Positions 62,499-64,000 of a DNA stretch of 64,000 nt are shown here, one piece after another (positions within the stretch are counted from its first letter, which is position 1; each line of letters starts with the position of its first letter). The position numbers were made by a program, and so were the translations under genes. Below the pieces are notes generated by a model. The model ran no database searches and was not told the DNA's origin. It saw only the letters and a list, made by a program, of their open reading frames with translations. This DNA comes from Clostridia bacterium. GTDB taxonomy: Bacteria > Bacillota_A > Clostridia > Oscillospirales > CAG-272. The stretch is taken from assembly GCA_017414605.1 (NCBI GenBank), contig JAFQLG010000042.1, positions 1-64,000 of the forward strand, written 5' to 3'.

Positions 62499-63779
62499 TT
62501 ACTTCTTGATAACGTCTGTGCCGAGATACTTGCGAAGGACCTCGGGAACGGTTACGCTGCCGTCCTTGTTCTGATTCTGCTCAACGAGAGCAGGAAGAAT
62601 TCTGGACGTTACAAGTCCGGAGCCGTTGAGAGTGTGCAGATATTCTGTCTTTCCATTATCTCTCTTAACCCTCATCATGCCGCGGCGAGCCTGGTAGTCG
62701 CGCGCGTTGGAAACCGAGCTGACTTCCTTGTATCCGTTCATGGAAGGAATGTTGATCTCGATGTCATAGGTTCTCGCCATGGATGCCGAGCAGTCCTCTG
62801 CGGCAAGCTTAACGGTTCTGAAATGGAATCCAAGTCCCTTTACAAGATTCTCTGCCTTTGTTACCAGCTCTTCAAATGCTTCGTCGCTCTTTTCGGGAAG
62901 CGTGAATTGGAACATTTCTACCTTATTAAATTGATGTCCGCGAACCATTCCGCGCTCGTCGGAACGATAAGAGCCTGCTTCGCGGCGGAAACAAGGCGTA
63001 TAGCTTACGAGTTTCTTGGGAAGATCCTTCTCGGTGAGTATTTCGTTTCTGTAAAGTGAAGCGAGTGCTGCTTCGGCTGTGGGAAGCATGTATCTTACTC
63101 GATCGTCGGTGGGGTTTGCGATTCTGTATACCTCATCGGCAAACTTGGGGAACTGTCCCGCGGTAACTCCGCACTCGTATTCAAGCATGTGGGGAGGCAA
63201 AATGAGTTCATATCCGTCTGCAAGATGAGTATCAATAAAGTAATTGAGAAGCGCCCATTCAAGTCTTGAGCCCATACCGCGATAGATCCAGAATCCGGAC
63301 CCCGAGAGCTTTGTGCCTCTTTCGTAGTCTATAAGACCGAGATCGGTGCAGAGATCAACGTGATTTTTGGGCTCAAAATCGAATTTGTGGGGTTCTCCAA
63401 AGTAGCGAAGGGGCTCGTTGTTCTCTTTTCCGCCTTCCTTGAGGTCTACGTCGGGGAGGTTGGGAAGACCCAACATGTAGCCTGTGAGCTCGGTTTCAAC
63501 GCCCTTGAGCAGTTCGTCGTTTGCTTTTGCCTTAGCGCCAAGTTCCTTGGACTGTGCGAATATGGGTGCAAGATCGCGACCTTCCTTTTTATATTGGGGA
63601 ATGGACTTAGTCAGCTTGTTCTGCTCAGCCTTAAGTCCTTCGGTTTCGGCGATGAGTGCGCGTCTTTTTGCATCAAGTTCAAGTATTTTTGCGATTTCTT
63701 CTTTTGCGTCCTTGCCTTTTTTTGCAAGCCTGGCAATAACTTCTTCGGGATTTGTCTTTATATAATTGATGTCAAGCAT
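62499..63779 (-). CDS. serS: Seryl-tRNA synthetase
   Basis: 426 aa; ATG with AAAGGAAA upstream. The N-terminal coiled-coil arm spans about residues 25-100. Class II motif 2 is CFRREAGSYRSDERGMVRGH, and motif 3 lies near LNGSGLVTSRILPALVEQNQ. Its length is normal. It charges tRNA-Ser and possibly tRNA-Sec. It follows the end of parB, as in several clostridial origin regions. No T-box leader is visible in the 70-base gap. Confidence 0.97.
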   Translation of the reverse strand: MLDINYIKTNPEEVIARLAKKGKDAKEEIAKILELDAKRRALIAETEGLKAEQNKLTKSIPQYKKEGRDLAPIFAQSKELGAKAKANDELLKGVETELTGYMLGLPNLPDVDLKEGGKENNEPLRYFGEPHKFDFEPKNHVDLCTDLGLIDYERGTKLSGSGFWIYRGMGSRLEWALLNYFIDTHLADGYELILPPHMLEYECGVTAGQFPKFADEVYRIANPTDDRVRYMLPTAEAALASLYRNEILTEKDLPKKLVSYTPCFRREAGSYRSDERGMVRGHQFNKVEMFQFTLPEKSDEAFEELVTKAENLVKGLGFHFRTVKLAAEDCSASMARTYDIEINIPSMNGYKEVSSVSNARDYQARRGMMRVKRDNGKTEYLHTLNGSGLVTSRILPALVEQNQNKDGSVTVPEVLRKYLGTDVIKK

Positions 63780-63849
63780 CTCGTGTTTCCTTTCTTTGCT
63801 GTGTTTGTGTAATTTTTGCTAAGCAATGATAGTTTTATTCAAATTGTCT

Positions 63850-64000
63850 TTAGGCCTTAAAAAACTCGTTGCCGCAAAGCAGGCAGAGCAGCTCTTCAAG
63901 GTCTGCATCGTTATCGAACGTTAGTTCTACGGTTCGCTTTTTGGCCGTTTGGTTTATCTTAACGCGTCTGCCAAGAGTGTCCATGGCGCGTCTTTCGAGG
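63850..64000 (-). CDS. parB: ParB/Spo0J chromosome-partition protein, C-terminal end (runs off the window)
   Basis: The last 49 codons and the stop are visible (TAA at 63850). The sequence LERRAMDTLGRRVKINQTAK followed by VELTFDNDADLEELLCLLCG is the C-terminal dimerisation domain of ParB (glutamate-containing helix, LG-x-x-V-x-I strand, then D-L-E-x-L). ParB binds parS sites near the origin and loads condensin. Being followed by serS fits the origin-proximal gene order of Clostridia. The DNA-binding part is outside the window. Confidence 0.75.
   Translation of the reverse strand, partial: LERRAMDTLGRRVKINQTAKKRTVELTFDNDADLEELLCLLCGNEFFKA

Noticed and set aside
63780..63849. T-box leader upstream of serS (and of aspS at 49423-49450)
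   Set aside because: The gaps are only 70 and 28 bases, too short for a T-box, and the T-box sequence is absent.

Overview
The window looks like a chromosomal segment of a Gram-positive member of the Clostridia, probably an uncultured gut lineage. Reasons: signal-peptide lipoproteins with no outer-membrane proteins, a split transketolase, ThiI without a rhodanese domain, a class I lysyl-tRNA synthetase, and strong AAGGAG-type ribosome sites. Consensus TTGACA-N17-TATAAT promoters recur. TGA is a normal stop codon here. The right edge (end of parB, then serS) resembles the replication-origin side of clostridial chromosomes. Most genes are on the minus strand; only 54.9-61.7 kb is plus.

Layout. 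0-7 kb: start of a chromate-transporter-type gene, an integrase relic, an HTH regulator with a pentapeptide tail, a GtrA/phosphoesterase pair, and a HAD phosphatase with a GH38-type mannosidase that lacks the usual nucleophile Asp. 7.1-12.4 kb: a seven-gene operon (hydrolase, TetR regulator, flavin reductase-like fusion, NmrA-like reductase, DUF1295 membrane enzyme, membrane protein, unknown 213-aa protein) behind a perfect promoter with an inverted-repeat operator. It looks like an inducible reductive pathway for a small lipophilic compound and is the best candidate for an undescribed system.

12.6-38.7 kb: a cell-surface locus. It holds a 1310-aa secreted beta-helix protein preceded by a 49-aa glycine-rich peptide, a phospholipase D-like secreted protein, a giant lipoprotein/beta-helix frame of about 5150 codons broken by one in-frame TGA, and a lipoprotein with two LamG-like plus phosphoesterase units. 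The beta-helix proteins share modules, so the locus has grown by duplication.

38.7-43.8 kb: cell-elongation genes (maf, mreB, a CPBP protease where mreC/mreD usually lie, PBP2). 44-54.4 kb: a lipoprotein, a DUF815 ATPase, a zinc-ribbon membrane protein, aspS, a phosphoribosyltransferase, thiI, a DEDDh exonuclease and transketolase halves. 54.9-61.7 kb: alr, a DUF5722-like lipoprotein, an AraC regulator, class I LysRS fused to a tRNA-binding domain, and an Sm-like protein. 61.8-64 kb: a membrane protein, serS and the 3' end of parB. No rRNA, tRNA, CRISPR array or intact insertion sequence was seen.
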